Assembly (NCBI GenBank): GCA_031472005.1
Contig: PZJY01000008.1
Location: 124,001 to 188,000 of the forward strand
Origin: Tetracladium setigerum
Taxonomy: Eukaryota > Ascomycota > Leotiomycetes > Helotiales
Length of the DNA: 64,000 bases
Direction: 5' to 3'
A program made the position numbers and the translations under genes. Position 1 is the stretch's first letter; each line of letters opens with the position of its first letter. Shown piece after piece: positions 46,060 to 57,881 of this stretch. The notes beneath the pieces are model-generated. The model saw only the letters and a list, made by a program, of their open reading frames with translations. It was not told the DNA's origin and did no database searches.

Positions 46060-48028
46060 TCACAAATTCTGCGCCCAATCAATCCCGAATTCTTCATCAT
46101 ACATCGCCTGCAAATCTCGCTGTTTCTTCGCTCTCTTTGCCTTCTTTGATGAGTTCTCGTCTCCATGCTGTCTCTTAAGAGGGTTAGACTCGATGTTCTT
46201 GTTCATTTCCACCATTGTTGATTCCGGTGTCAGGCTCGTGGAGTCGTTGGAGAATTTCTTGGCTTTGCCAGAGAGTTGCTGTACCTGTGATCTCCAAAGT
46301 CTGAGCTCTTTCTCTTGATTGTCGAGTTGAGCTTGATACTGTCTGTGCACGTCGTTTCGTATGAGCGCTTCCTCCTCCTTGAACTTGTTGACTTTGTTGC
46401 TCATAGTTTCGGCAACCTGAGAGGCCATTTCAAGTTGCTCCCGCAAGACCTCCACCTCTCTTTGTAACATCTTCATCCCTCCCTTTTGGCTCTTGTAATT
46501 CTGCAATTTCTTCTCGTACTTTTCCAACTTCTCTTCATACTTCCTCAAGATCTTTTCGTTGGAATTTTCTGGCGGCACAGACATTCCTCTCTCAACCTCC
46601 TGCCTCAGCCTCATAAGATTTCCCTCATACTCCTCCTTCATTTTGTTGGCCTCTTCATCAAACAAATCGGCCGCACGCTCGCGATCCTTTTGCTTCTCAT
46701 TTCGAATCTCGTAAAGACGTTCTTGAAATAGGCCATCCGCAACACCCAATGCATCTTCCACTGCTAATTTTGATCCATGCAGCAAGACGTGAGAGAATTG
46801 CTCACGGACCTGGAAAAGTAACTTCCTGACTGCACTTTTGGCAAATGATCCCTTGATCATATCCTTCTTCGCCAGATTTCCTTTCTTCGCCAGAAGTGGT
46901 TTCAAATGCATCTCCTCCGCCGCTGTAAGTAAATCGCCCAAAAGCTTCTCAAGATATCCCTCTGACCTCTGTACATCAAGCTCAAGATCAGCAACCTGTG
47001 CCTTCCAAGCCTCTTCGCTCAGAATAGTTTTGCGAAGAGGTCTGCAACCGGAGATTTGATATATTTTGCCATAGAAGGCAGAGCTGATCTCTTCACGGGG
47101 GAGTTTTACGTCGAGGAGGAACCATGCTGCGCGGTCGATCAACGACTCGGCAGATTCATTTTCATCATCTTCTTGGAAGAAGTCGTCGAATTCGAAGGGC
47201 TCTTCGGCTGCTGGGGTCGGTGTTTTGGCAAGGAGATTGCGATTGGCATTGCCATTGGCATTGAGGGCTTCTCTGGACTTGTGGCCCTGTGTGTTTTGTT
47301 TCTTGGGTTGTGCTTTGGCTTTTTTGGTTTAAGATTCTTTTGAGAAACGAATCTACCTGTTTCTGATCTGGCCGGTGGGGTTTTCATGGCGGTCTTCGTC
47401 GAGGCTGTGAAAGAGCCAACCTCTTCAATATCAGAATCTAGTTGTGAGAGATCGATGACATTTTGCTCGTCTGTAAAATTGTTAGCACACACCCGTCCCA
47501 AAGGAAAGTAGATCTACTTGCTCTCTAGGTCTACAATCTCGTACTTAGATCTGGGAAACGCCGAATTGACGTCCACCTCCACAGCCATCTTCGACTTCTC
47601 AATCTTGGCATTCTTAGATCTCACACGTTTTTTCTTGTTCTTTCTCTTCTTTACTTCATCAATCTTGTTGCTATTGTTGCTACCGTTCTTGTTCTTGCCA
47701 GAATTTGCCGTGACCAACTCAACTTCACCTCGATCCAGAGCCGTCTTCCAAGCACGCAAATCGTTATACTTCCATTTGTGCACTAACTTTGGCATTCTTC
47801 TATGAGGAGGTGGGCCATCTGGTAAACTGAGATGGCGAGGGAATTTCCATGCATATGGTTCTGGACAGGCGACTTTTTCTTCTGTAGAATTGGTTAACGT
47901 GCGTTTGGTGAGCGGGAGATCAAGTGAACGAAGTGAGAGGGTCGTGAGATACCTATGAGTGAGTTGAAACCAGCTTTCACATGGTCACATAACTCGGCGT
48001 GAGTCATATGAGATTTAGAAGTCGCCAT
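46060..48028 (-). CDS. Lys-rich coiled-coil protein, function unknown
   Basis: I do not recognise the family. The start MATSKSHMTHAELCDHVKAG (48028) is in good context; an in-frame ATG at 48118 is possible. After intron 1 (47882-47952) comes a conserved-looking part (AWKFPRHLSLPDGPPPHRRMP, WKYNDLRAWKTALDRGEVELV) and a strongly basic, NLS-like stretch. Intron 2 (47471-47521) is a GC-AG intron (GCAAGT..TGCTAAC..TTTACAG); only this keeps the frame into EQNVIDLSQLDSDIEEVG. In exon 3 the frame shifts once near 47320: either one base is missing from an A6 run (615 residues) or a 44-nt intron at 47313-47356 is removed (600 residues). The C-terminal half is a long coiled coil ending in a basic patch and EFGIDW. 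A nuclear structural role is only a guess. Confidence 0.7.
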
Positions 48029-48720
48029 TGCTGTCCTCGATCTGCTGAACTTGGAGTCGTGAATTGGTATGCCGTAAACGAGTGAAGGTGGTGGTCCACG
48101 TCGAAGATATTCTCTCAAGACGCACTCACGACCTTGAGAGCTGTCGCTGTTTTTGCCTGAAGAATTTAATAAGGCGAAGAGTGTCGTGACTGAGGAAAGA
48201 TGGTGGGGTAGTGGAGAGTGAATTCACAGTTGAGGTCGAGATGATAGGTCGCCAAGGATGGAAAGCAAACAGGTTAATATTCGCTTAAGATCTAGGATAG
48301 ACGTCCAAAGGTGATGTGAAGACCTCCTTGATTGGCAAAAAACTTCTCTGTTTAGCTTTGGCTTTTGGCTGGCAAATCAGAGTTGGAAGTCAGGTTTCAC
48401 GAAATGTTCTTGAAAAAAGCAATTCCCAGTCTCTGACCAAGGGTATGGTCACACAAACGTGGAAAGATCATGGATTTGAGAAGGACCACACCACATCTTT
48501 ATTGAAGAGTGAATACAATAACTCTGTATTAGTACTTGCTGATTTACTACGCTAGCTTTATCGTTGAATGTAAGAACGAAGTTTTGATATTTTCGAAAAA
48601 ATTGAAACTATTCTTGATAAATTACCTCAGATAAACAGAAAACCATTCCGAACCTGTTTTTTTCCATCTTTTTGTTGATTTACATTGTGAAACATCAGAT
48701 CTCCAGTCAATTCAACAATT
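48029..48720. other. spacer
   Basis: Contains the promoter of the coiled-coil gene and the 3' region of the monooxygenase; no other gene seen. Confidence 0.5.
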
Positions 48721-50641
48721 CTAACCCTTCCCAGTCCATGATTTTCCGTTCGCTCTATATATTGCATCCCTCGCACCCTCCCACTTCAGCCTTCTCCCAT
48801 CAAACAAGCGATAAGCGAAACCAGTATCAACACCGGTCATTAACAGATCCCTCAATTCCTTCTCCTGCCACCAAAACTTCCATCCCTCAATCCCCCATCC
48901 AAGTTTCTTATCCAAGCCATTCCCACAAACCCTATCTAGCCAACCTTCTACCTCCCCTTTCTTTACAATCCCAAGTGGTGACCTCCCAATATGAGCTTGT
49001 GTCACACTCCACGCATAATGCGCATCGCACCACCTCTCAATCTCGGTCTGTGGGGGCAATGGATAAGCACCAGAAAAGATCTGTCCGATAGCCTGAGACG
49101 CAACATCCGCACCCGTAAAGGCCATAATAATAAGATACGGCCCAATAAAGGCAAGTGAATCCGGGTATTTGGGCGAGAAAATCCCCTGATATAAGCGTGT
49201 GTACCGCCGAACAGACGAGCCGAATGGAGCGGCATCATATTCTGGTGTTGAACCCTGAGTAGGATCAATCTCAGGATCGAGGTTGTTGTAATCGACTCTG
49301 TAACCTGTGCAGCAAATTATAGCATCAACATCTGCGACTTCCGTGCCATCGGTGAAGATGACAGCACCAGTGTCGGAGATCCTCTCAATACCCGGCTTGT
49401 TTGTTGCAGCGCCGCAAGCTAGGAGGTCGATGAATTTGTCATTGATAATGGGGGTTGCATGCGATGGAGGTGGAGCTGGGAGAAGTCGCCATGCTGGATC
49501 GAGATTGGGATAATTCTGTCGCATATTCTTTTCCATCACATATCTGATAATGCCATTCATGAGAACTGGGCTTATTTTTGCAAGCATGCCGGCTATGTGA
49601 CTGAGACGGCGCGTTGCGAGATGGTCGGCGGGTTTGGGGCCTTCAACTAACCGTGGAAGCTGGTTTCGTTAGCAACATCAAGGTCAAGTGTGGACTTATA
49701 GCCTTCCTTACAATTCTACAACCACTTCTGTGGGATATGTATACTTTCTTCGCTACTTTTGCTAGTTCGACTGTTGTGTCGGCCCCAGAATTACTCAAAC
49801 CCACCACGACCACGACTTTGTCTTTGTATTCCTCGGGACTTCAATGAATTAGAAAAAATACAGGAAGGGAGAATGCAAACTTGCTCTTTGAAAGACTGGC
49901 AGTGGAGAAGATTCCCCTTGAAGTTCTCAATTCCTGAGATTTGGGGCATGATTGCTGTGTGAAAGGTCCCAGTGGTAACCACCAATTTCTCGAACTCTTC
50001 TTCTATAACGTCCTGGTCTCGATATTTGATAGATATGGTCCATTTTGAATCGTCTTTAGATCGTTTTACATGAACGATCGTAGCTCCGAGTCTAAAATGA
50101 GATCTAAGGTTGAAATGGTCTGCAAAATTCTCGAGATATTGTTGCATCTGTTCGCTTGTAGGATGATTTGGAGCATCTGGGATTTTTGTCAATGATGAGA
50201 AACACGATTTTACGTAGATTCGCTAACCATCGGGGAAAGGGAAGTCGGTGAAACAATTCTATAGTCAGGTCAAAATAATCAGCTCATCAATTCCCATCTT
50301 GGATTGCTCAAGGCGATATTTGAAGCGCATACTCGTTGCTTTGAAATGTTTGCAATTGTAGCTGAAAGTGTTAGAACTTCAATAGTTCGCTAGGATAGGT
50401 AGAATAGACTTGCTAGGAAGAACCGAAGTTTGGGTTGGATCCGTTGTGCTCCTCCACAAACCGCCAATGTAATCGTGCTGCTCAAATCCTACAACATCAA
50501 ACCCAATCTCAAGCATGTTCTTCACCGTCACGATTCCATAAGCACCTATCAAAAAGTGAGCAGGGTGTAGCACAAGCTTAGGGTGTTCGTACCAAGGCCA
50601 ATTACAGCAACTCTGCCAGTCCTCCCATCTTGTGTCGCCAT
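48721..50641 (-). CDS. flavin-containing monooxygenase
   Basis: An FAD/NADPH-dependent monooxygenase of the FMO family; substrate unknown. Seven exons: 50641-50593, 50545-50414, 50361-50333, 50258-50228, 50176-49885, 49838-49712, 49659-48721. Motifs: FAD-binding VIGLGAYG near the start, GFEQHDYIGGLW, FPFPDD, the FMO signature FKGNLLHCQSF, NADPH-binding VVGLSNSG and CTGYRVDYN. Introns 2 (50362-50413) and 5 (49839-49884) start with GCAAGT instead of GT; both are required to obtain LPTTIANISKQR and SFKDPEEYKDK. Intron 5 also ends in AAG. The product of 532 residues is normal for the family. No signal peptide; the last 90 residues follow the common FMO end region. It has no evident gene-cluster partners. 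Confidence 0.9.
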
Positions 50642-51777
50642 GCCAGGCTTGTAGGCTCGCACTAAACGCCGAGTTGTGGAACAGGAAGATGTGGAAATGT
50701 ATATTGTATATTTATTGAAAGGAGAGGACAAAGGAACAACCGCGATCAGGGACGAGGAAGAAGGACATTCGGACAAGCTCCCATGTCAGCAAATAGGGCT
50801 GACTAGATTGTCTCTGCCAAAGGCGCAGGCAGATGGAACGCCAATATGCAAGGACCGTATGAGAATTGTCATCAAATCGACATGTTTTCAGCTTGTTTGA
50901 GAATTCAGAGGTCTTCGGGAAATCGTATTACTCTGAAAGTGGCTTTGGAATTGTGCGCCAATTGGTTGTCGGTCTAACCCATTGTCCGGGGCTTGTCTTT
51001 GGTATTGTTCTTGAAGACAAGGCTAACAACATACGGAATTACCCAAGGGGAGAAGGGTGGGAGTGGAGAAAGCAAGTTAATTACATTATTGGTAGATGAT
51101 ATACATACAATGTAAGACTTACTTTGAGGTGGAGCAAGGGAGGAGAAAGAAGGGAGAGGCTTGTGTTTTCCCTTTCAGCGTGTACCGATCGTCACTTGAC
51201 CTAATCAGTGATTGTATAACAATGGCAATGGCATTACCATTGTTACTTTCAATTCAAGAAGTAGAACTTGGGTGAAAAGTTACCATAGATTGCATTTATT
51301 CTATTTGCTTTGAATCTCTGTGCCCTTCCGAGAAAGGAAAGTTGGCACACGAGGGGGGCGAGAGCTGGAAAAAAGGCCTTTCCAATCCCAATGAAGCGTG
51401 CGGGAATGAACGATGACGTGGGATTATTGGATGGGACGTTGAAGTCGAGCCACGACCACAACAACTTCTCATTCACCTGTGAAACTTCTTGACATCACAA
51501 AGTATATCCTCAATCATCCGGGCTTGTCAAACCCGTTTATTTCCACCTTGTGCCCCCCTTAACCGGGGCTACGCTGTGGAATAATAGACCATCATTTTAA
51601 CACAAGTGCGACACCGAGGCTGAAATCTAACTTCGACTTCACGTCTAGCTCGACGCGGTTTTCAACGGCTGCCAACCGACGCAACCTCTTTAGCCATTGC
51701 TTTCCTTCCCATTCTTCTTCATATCCAAGATAAACTTGTTTTGTATCATTACGCAGAATTGCTTTCCGACAGCCACC
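50642..51777. other. divergent region FMO/Mnr2
   Basis: About 1.1 kb between two divergent starts; no gene supported. The last 250 nt should hold the Mnr2 promoter and leader. Confidence 0.5.
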
Positions 51778-54530
51778 ATGTCAACCCCTCGAGGTCCCGC
51801 AGACCCAACTGCGAGCTCTCGCAATGCGCCGCCGCCTCGATCAACCCCAAAAGAGTCAATGGGAAACAACGAAGCTTCGGATGCTGGATCTCGTCCGGGC
51901 CCATCAACATTGCAGCCACCCACGAAGAAGAAGAGGAATCACAGAGGAGGGAAGAAGAAGCGCCCTAGGAAACAGTCTTTTGCTGCCTCGACCGAAGATG
52001 GATCTGGCATCCAGGGAGTGTCAGCCCGCGCAGAGGCATCTGCAAGAGACACGCTCTACAGGCTGCAGAGTCGTAATCTGAGCAGTACCAGTCTTGAGAG
52101 TGAAGCGCTCTTGGATCACAGGTTAGTCTCTAGCTCAATAAACATGCTCGCGCAACAGCTAGTGGAAGCTAACTATCCTCAAGGGCACAACAAAGTATGC
52201 GACCCCGCAGATCTTCAACTATGGGCGCCTCTCCATTTGGGCAGCAGCAAATTTACGACAGCCCTTCCTCATATCGACCCCAGTATGCGAACCCATTCCT
52301 ATCATCTGAAAACGTTCCAAGTCGACGACCAACCTCTGCCAGGAGGACAGAGCTGGAACCGGATGAGGCTGATGAGAGGGCACCTCTCCTACCCTCCTCC
52401 CGCTCCAAAACCTCTGTTGCTGCACTTGTTGGATACGGCGCATATGGTAGTAGCGAGGCAAGACAGAATACGAGTTTGAACACTAGCCATCGAAGGTCTT
52501 CAAGCAAATCTTCTTCGCGGAGCAGGAAGAAGACCGTCTTCGACAAGCAGACATCTCTATTTCCATCCTTGAATGAGGAATACAATGTCAACTATCCGCC
52601 TTCAATGCCTGGGAGTCCAACCATGAGTGCTTCCGGTCGGGATATGAGCTTTGGAGATATGATGGTTCGGGATGACTTTGCCCTCTCAAGGGACTCTTCA
52701 CCAGACCGCCGTCGAGGCAGTGAAAATGCCATAGACGAACGTCCTGGGTCGCCACGCACATTTGAAAGGAGACATACAATTGCAGCTCTGCAAGCCACAG
52801 AAGATGTCTGTTTCCCGAGCGAGGGAATGTCTGAAATAGGGGACGAAGACAATACGCAGCGTGATAGAAGGGAAAACGGGAATAGGAGAAGGAGAAGACG
52901 CTGGCCAGACCTGTCAATGCTCGACGAATGGAGCCGATTCGAGAAAGAGGGGAGAAGTGAGGAGCGCAGGGCAAAGAAGATCACGGAACCACAGCTCATC
53001 GGTGGACGGTTAAGGCCCATTCACAAGACCTGGCATCGAGCAGAAGATGATGCTCCCTATCGCTTCACATACTTTAATGAGGAGTTTCAGAGCACCATAC
53101 ATAGTCAAACTATCTCTGAACTCGTACAAGCTGGAGGCAGTTTCCGCGAGTTATTTATACCTGATCCGCCAGAATTGAGCGATAGCTCGGAATCCGAGGA
53201 CGACAGTGACCGAGATGTTTCTCGAGACGATATGCACATTCGGCATGCGACCGGTGTAAATGGAGAGTCCCGATCTCATACACGACAAAGCTCTGTGGCC
53301 GATCCTCACAGACCTACTCAATTTGAGCCAGTTGTCATCGATATGACACGCACACAGTCCAAGACGGAATCGGGCGATGCTACACCTCATAATGGCTTCA
53401 AGTCACCACCACTTAAATCACCACCTGCCAAGTCCCCCACTCCACCAAAAGAAGAGAAGCAAAAGCGATATGGAGATCGTCCTACATGGTGGCTCGACGT
53501 TCTCTCTCCAACAGATGCAGAGATGAAGGTCATCTCCAAGACCTTTGGCATTCATCCTCTGACCGCAGAGGATATCATGATGCAAGAAGCAAGAGAAAAG
53601 GTCGAACTTTTCCGGAATTATTATTTCGTCAACTATCGCAGTTTTGAGCAAGACATGAATAACGAGGACTTTCTGGAACCAGTCAACATGTATGTGGTCG
53701 TTTTCAGGGAAGGCGTTATCAGCTTCCACTTCTCCATGACTCCCCACCCAGCAAATGTTCGTCGCCGTATCCGCCAACTGAAGGACTATCTAATTCTATC
53801 CTCTGACTGGATCTCTTATGCCATCATTGACGACATTACTGATGTCTTCGCGCCTCTGATTCAGAGTATTGAGGATGAAGTCGATGATATCGATGATGCT
53901 ATTTTGATGCTTCATACTACGACTTCAGATGATAAGTCTAATAAGGACAACGAAAAGCGATCCGAGGCAGGGGATGGAGCGACCGGTGAGAGCGGCGGTG
54001 ACATGTTACGGCGTGTTGGAGACTGCAGAAAGAAGGTGATGGGGTTGTACAGACTCTTGGGTAACAAGGCAGATGTCATCAAAGGCTTTGCGAAGAGGTG
54101 TAACGAGCATTGGGAAATTGCCCCTCGAAGCGAGATTGGGTTGTATCTTGGTGATATCCAGGATCATATTGTGACGATGACAGGGAATTTGTCACATTAT
54201 GAGAAGTATGTCAATTTACTTGGATCCTTGAAATTTTGCTAATTGTTTTGTAGAATTCTTGCTCGCTCGCATGGCAATTATCTAGCACAGATCAATATCA
54301 GAATGAACGAACGCCAGGAGCAAACTGCCGACGTGCTCGGGAAGCTCACCGTTCTGGGAACGATCGTTCTACCAATGAATATCATCACGGGGTTGTGGGG
54401 AATGAATGTTTGGGTTCCTGGACAGGAATATGAGGGTGATTTGACATGGTTTTGGTGTCTCACAGCAGGCTTGTTGGTATTTGGCCTAAGCTGTTTCTTC
54501 ATTGCAAAGCTACTCTACCGAATTGTGTAG
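51778..54530 (+). CDS. MNR2: CorA-type magnesium transporter (Mnr2/Alr family)
   Basis: A divalent cation (Mg2+) channel of the CorA family; the long hydrophilic N-terminus is typical of fungal Mnr2/Alr proteins (vacuole or plasma membrane). Start ATG at 51778 in strong context (CCACCATGTC). Exons are 51778-52121, 52196-54205 and 54254-54530, about 876 residues. The CorA domain begins near DRPTWWLDVLSPTDAEMKVI, with FGIHPLTAEDIMMQEAREKVE; two C-terminal helices flank the selectivity motif GMN in ITGLWGMNVWVPGQ. The acceptor of intron 1 is uncertain: AAAG at 52195 or CCGCAG at 52210 both keep the frame and differ by five residues. The Arg/Lys-rich N-terminus (KKKRNHRGGKKKRPRK) and Ser-rich region are likely disordered. 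Confidence 0.93.
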
Positions 54531-54837
54531 GGTTTTCTGCTCTTTCAAGGTGCTGGGTCGTGGTTTGGGGCACATTTGGGTTGTTGTCGTGGTGGCAACA
54601 GCCATGTACAATTAAATTGAATACCTATGGTGTCTTGGAGAGGACCAGGTAGGTTAAGAGGAAAGTCATAAAAGTAATCTTACATAGAAGGTTGACGGCC
54701 AGAACATATATATAGCGGTCCATTAGTAACATATATCCCACCCACCCTATTCCTTTTTCAACTTTCTTACATTTCTCTGTATTTTCAGCATTGCTTGCAC
54801 TGCATTTTTATTGTTTTCTCCATCCCATCTCTCGTTC
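54531..54837. other. convergent spacer
   Basis: 3' regions of Mnr2 and the DUF6594 gene; nothing else seen. Confidence 0.5.
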
Positions 54838-55978
54838 TCAAGTCTTATCAAAGTCCCCACTAACAAACACAACCAACACAGCCGCATAAGCAGCCGTACA
54901 AGCAAAAACTTCCGTCCTCCTCGCATTCGTCAAGATCCCCACACTCCCTGCAAACAGGGCCGTGTATAGTCCCACCAAACCCAATTTCTTGACACTACTG
55001 CGGACGAGGTAGAGATTCACGATTGCGCCAACGAGGAGGATGGCGGCGAGGAGGATGCTGATGAAGGCTACGAAGAAGGCAATGCGAGCTTCGGAGAAGT
55101 GGGCGATGGAGCCTTCGATGTTACCGTCCTAGAAGGATGTGAAAGGCTGGTCTGGTGGTAGGAGTGTGGTTTTGGGGAAAGGGAGACAAAGGGGGTCTAC
55201 ATACGACAAATAAAATGCGGAAATATCGACGGACAAAGCGGGTCATCCACTTCACGAATGGGCAGTCAGCATATTGCCTATATGAACATCCCTAAGCAGA
55301 AAACATGCTTTGTTTGAAGTATCTTGAAGTCAATTTTCATAAAATACTTGCTTCGGCAGGAAGAAGTGGAAATTTGGGTGTCCGGTTCAACTTACATCCT
55401 GCTCCACCGGCGGCCTCAACGCAACGAGGTCGTGAAAATCGTCAAGCCGCGATGCACTCAAACCAGATAAGACATGCACCCCTCTTCCATCAGCTGTTCC
55501 CTCCATCCAGCTACTCAAAGCGTCAACTGTCCGATGATGGGGTCTAGTCATTTTAAGAATCGCTTCTTGGGAAATAAGAGCCTCCTCTTAAGACAATCAA
55601 AAATCACACAAAATCAGCCAACATCCCTTCAAATACACATGTTATCAAAAACTGACGATATTCTTTAATCTTCTCCCTCGTCTCAATCAGAAGTTTCCTC
55701 CTCTCAACACACCTCGGATCACCACTCAAGCTCAACGTCGCCCAGTTCCTCGCGTATTGTTTCGCGGTCAGATCACCTCTGAAATCTTTCTCGTCGAGTT
55801 CCATCTGTTTACGCTCTAATTCGAATAATTCGGCTTCCAAGTAGAGAATGTTTCGTGCTGTTAGGCGTCTGTAGCAGCGGTAGATGGAGGATGAGTGGTC
55901 CTTGTCTCGTGCGATGAAGTCGGCAAGTTTGGGGAAGCCGTTGGGGAATTGTTTTGGGGTTGAGCCGGTTTCTTCCAT
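54838..55978 (-). CDS. DUF6594-type membrane protein
   Basis: A fungal protein family of unknown function. The N-terminal part shows the family pattern GFPKLADFIARDKD, YRCYRRLTARNILYLEAELFELE and ARNWATL; the middle has DALSSWMEG and LDDFHDLVALRPP; the C-terminal part has three hydrophobic helices (IAFFVAFISILLAAILLVGA, LVGLYTALFAGSVGIL, FACTAAYAAVLVVFVSG). Exons are 55978-55657, 55565-55396, 55249-55205 and 55128-54838 (275 residues). Introns 1 and 2 end in AAG, which gives KEYQAILKMTRPHHR and a clean frame. For intron 2 a TTAG acceptor further upstream is also in frame. A 331-nt divergent promoter is shared with the retropepsin-like gene. Confidence 0.8.
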
Positions 55979-56309
55979 CTCATATTTTTATGTTTTGGTT
56001 CTGTTTTAGATATTCATTATTGAAGGTTTTAGCTTATTTTGAGGAAGATATGGGATTGCCTTTTTTTGGAAATCTAGGTGAAAGATTGGAAGTCGTTCAT
56101 GCAAGGCAAACGGCGGCGTAATCCATTGGATCTCCATTTTCCAACATACATGTCATTTGACCTCAAGGCGAACTGTTCAGGCTGCTCACAAGTAAGGCTA
56201 TACCAAAGGCTCCCGCATTGGATAATCATTAAAACTACGTTCAGTCGCCCCTCAACTATTCTCTTTTACAACATACAAGTCCTTGCGGAAAACCGGCCAT
56301 CTTGCCAGG
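55979..56309. promoter_or_regulatory. divergent promoter DUF6594/retropepsin-like gene
   Basis: 331 nt between divergent starts; no specific motif recognised. Confidence 0.45.
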
Positions 56310-57881
56310 ATGGCTTTGATCGAGTGGTTTCTTCCTCGAGATGGTATTGATAAAGAAGTGATTACAGCTGACATATGTCGATACCTGGGCAATGATGCAG
56401 CTGTGAGGCTGGGCACATACGAGGTAACCTCCTTGCTCGACCAGATTCCTTAAATTCGATGCTGATTTGGGGTTGGTAGAATCCCTACACCAGACAGATT
56501 ACGGACGGCTACTTTATAACATCTTACAGAAATCTCACCCTAGTAAGCCAATCCTGACCGATGAGTTGATAATTTTCTGAAGCCTCTCTTGGCTATGATT
56601 GCAGATTTGAAAACAGACACCGCGAGATGGGAGAGGGAACGATCTATGGCTGCTTTGCAATCTGGTGAGATTTGTCTGATACCAGTCAAGACTTAAAACT
56701 TTTGCTAAGTTCCACTAGTGGACCAGTTTGACTTTTGCAAACTGGGTCAACCCAATTCAATCCCCATCATGGAACACATCACACCTCAACGCAAGGACCT
56801 TCCGATTCTCATTGATGGAGAATACGTACGTGCTTGTGCAGACTTTGGAGCGTCAGCCAATTTGGTGAGCTACCAATTTGTCCAAGAACGACGACTACCT
56901 TTTACGTTTTCCCATTGCCAGCCGTTCGAGCTGCCTACTTTTGGGAAGCTCATCTGGCCGCTAGGAATTGTTGAGCTACTTTGTGAATTTCCCGGCGAAC
57001 CTGAAACTCAAACATGGCAAACTTTTTTTGTTGTGCGCGATTTCGTTCATACTGCGATCATTGGAAGAGTATTTCTTCGACAGACTCAAACACTCGACCT
57101 TCACCGACATCGTCTCAAGCATCGACCTCTCGTGATCCATGAGGCTCCAATCGTCGCTTTTCTGGGTAGCGAGGAAGAGACTCTTCGGTATTGGCTTGAC
57201 GGGGAGCTGTTGACGAGTACGCCAGATACTGGATCCGAAATCAACGTCATGTCGTTAGCCTTTGCTCAACAGCGGGGCTTCACCATCGAACCAGATCATG
57301 TAAATCAGGTTCGGTTTGCCGATGGCACTTTACAAGACGTGGTGGGTTTGGTCAAGGTGCCCGTGTCGTTTGGCAATGGTGCGCCTCCGTCTCTGCTCCT
57401 CAACTTAGTCAGTCTGTCCACGGCAACACCTTCATCCTCACATGCACCAATCATGGACCCAAAAAGCGGCAAGGTTGATTATCGAGGGCAAGTGGCATCT
57501 ATCTTGGCCGAATTCCACATTCTTGATGGGTTGAGAGTCGAAGTGATATTCGGTGAAGACCTTCTTGCAACTGTGAATGCCTTTGTCTGTCACTCGACTG
57601 ATTTTCAAACGATCGAATCTCCAGAGAGCTTTTATCCTGGTCTTGGTACCATCGGACTTGTGAGGAAGGCTGGACAGAAGTTCTGTGAGCTGTTGGGAAA
57701 GCAGAAGAGTGAGGTCGAGCCAGATCCTGCTTATGATCGAGATATTGCGGATTCGAAGGAACTTGATCGCCACGAGAGAGAGCAGAGGCGAGCACAGACG
57801 CTGTCTCCAGAGAAGAGACGAAGAGCAGAGCGGAAGAATGAGGTTAGAAGGAAGGAATACCTTGCGCGTCGTGGGCCTTGA
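56310..57881 (+). CDS. protein with two retropepsin-like domains and a short conserved N-terminal module
   Basis: Exons 56310-56423, 56480-56542, 56583-56664 and 56719-57881 give 473 residues. The first three encode MALIEWFLPRDGIDKEVITA, GYFITSYRNLT and MIADLKTDTARWERER, a small module that I recall as a separate short protein in many filamentous fungi. The last exon has two retropepsin-like units, ADFGASANLVS and, about 150 residues later, PDTGSEINVMSLAF; each carries the D-[TF]-G-[AS] core, and one unit may have lost the canonical Thr. The C-terminus is Arg/Glu-rich. Intron 2 as drawn is only 40 nt (ending CTGAAG). A 62-nt alternative ending GCAG would need one more G at the donor. A domesticated retroelement protease is possible; no reverse transcriptase or repeats lie nearby. 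Confidence 0.72.

Noticed and set aside
47471..47521. Assembly indel at the exon 2/3 junction of the coiled-coil gene
   Set aside because: A GC-AG intron (GCAAGT..TTTACAG) restores the frame exactly, so no indel is needed.
55566..55656. Missing base at the exon 1/2 junction of the DUF6594 gene
   Set aside because: Using the AAG acceptor at 55566 instead of the later TAG gives an in-frame, family-like sequence.
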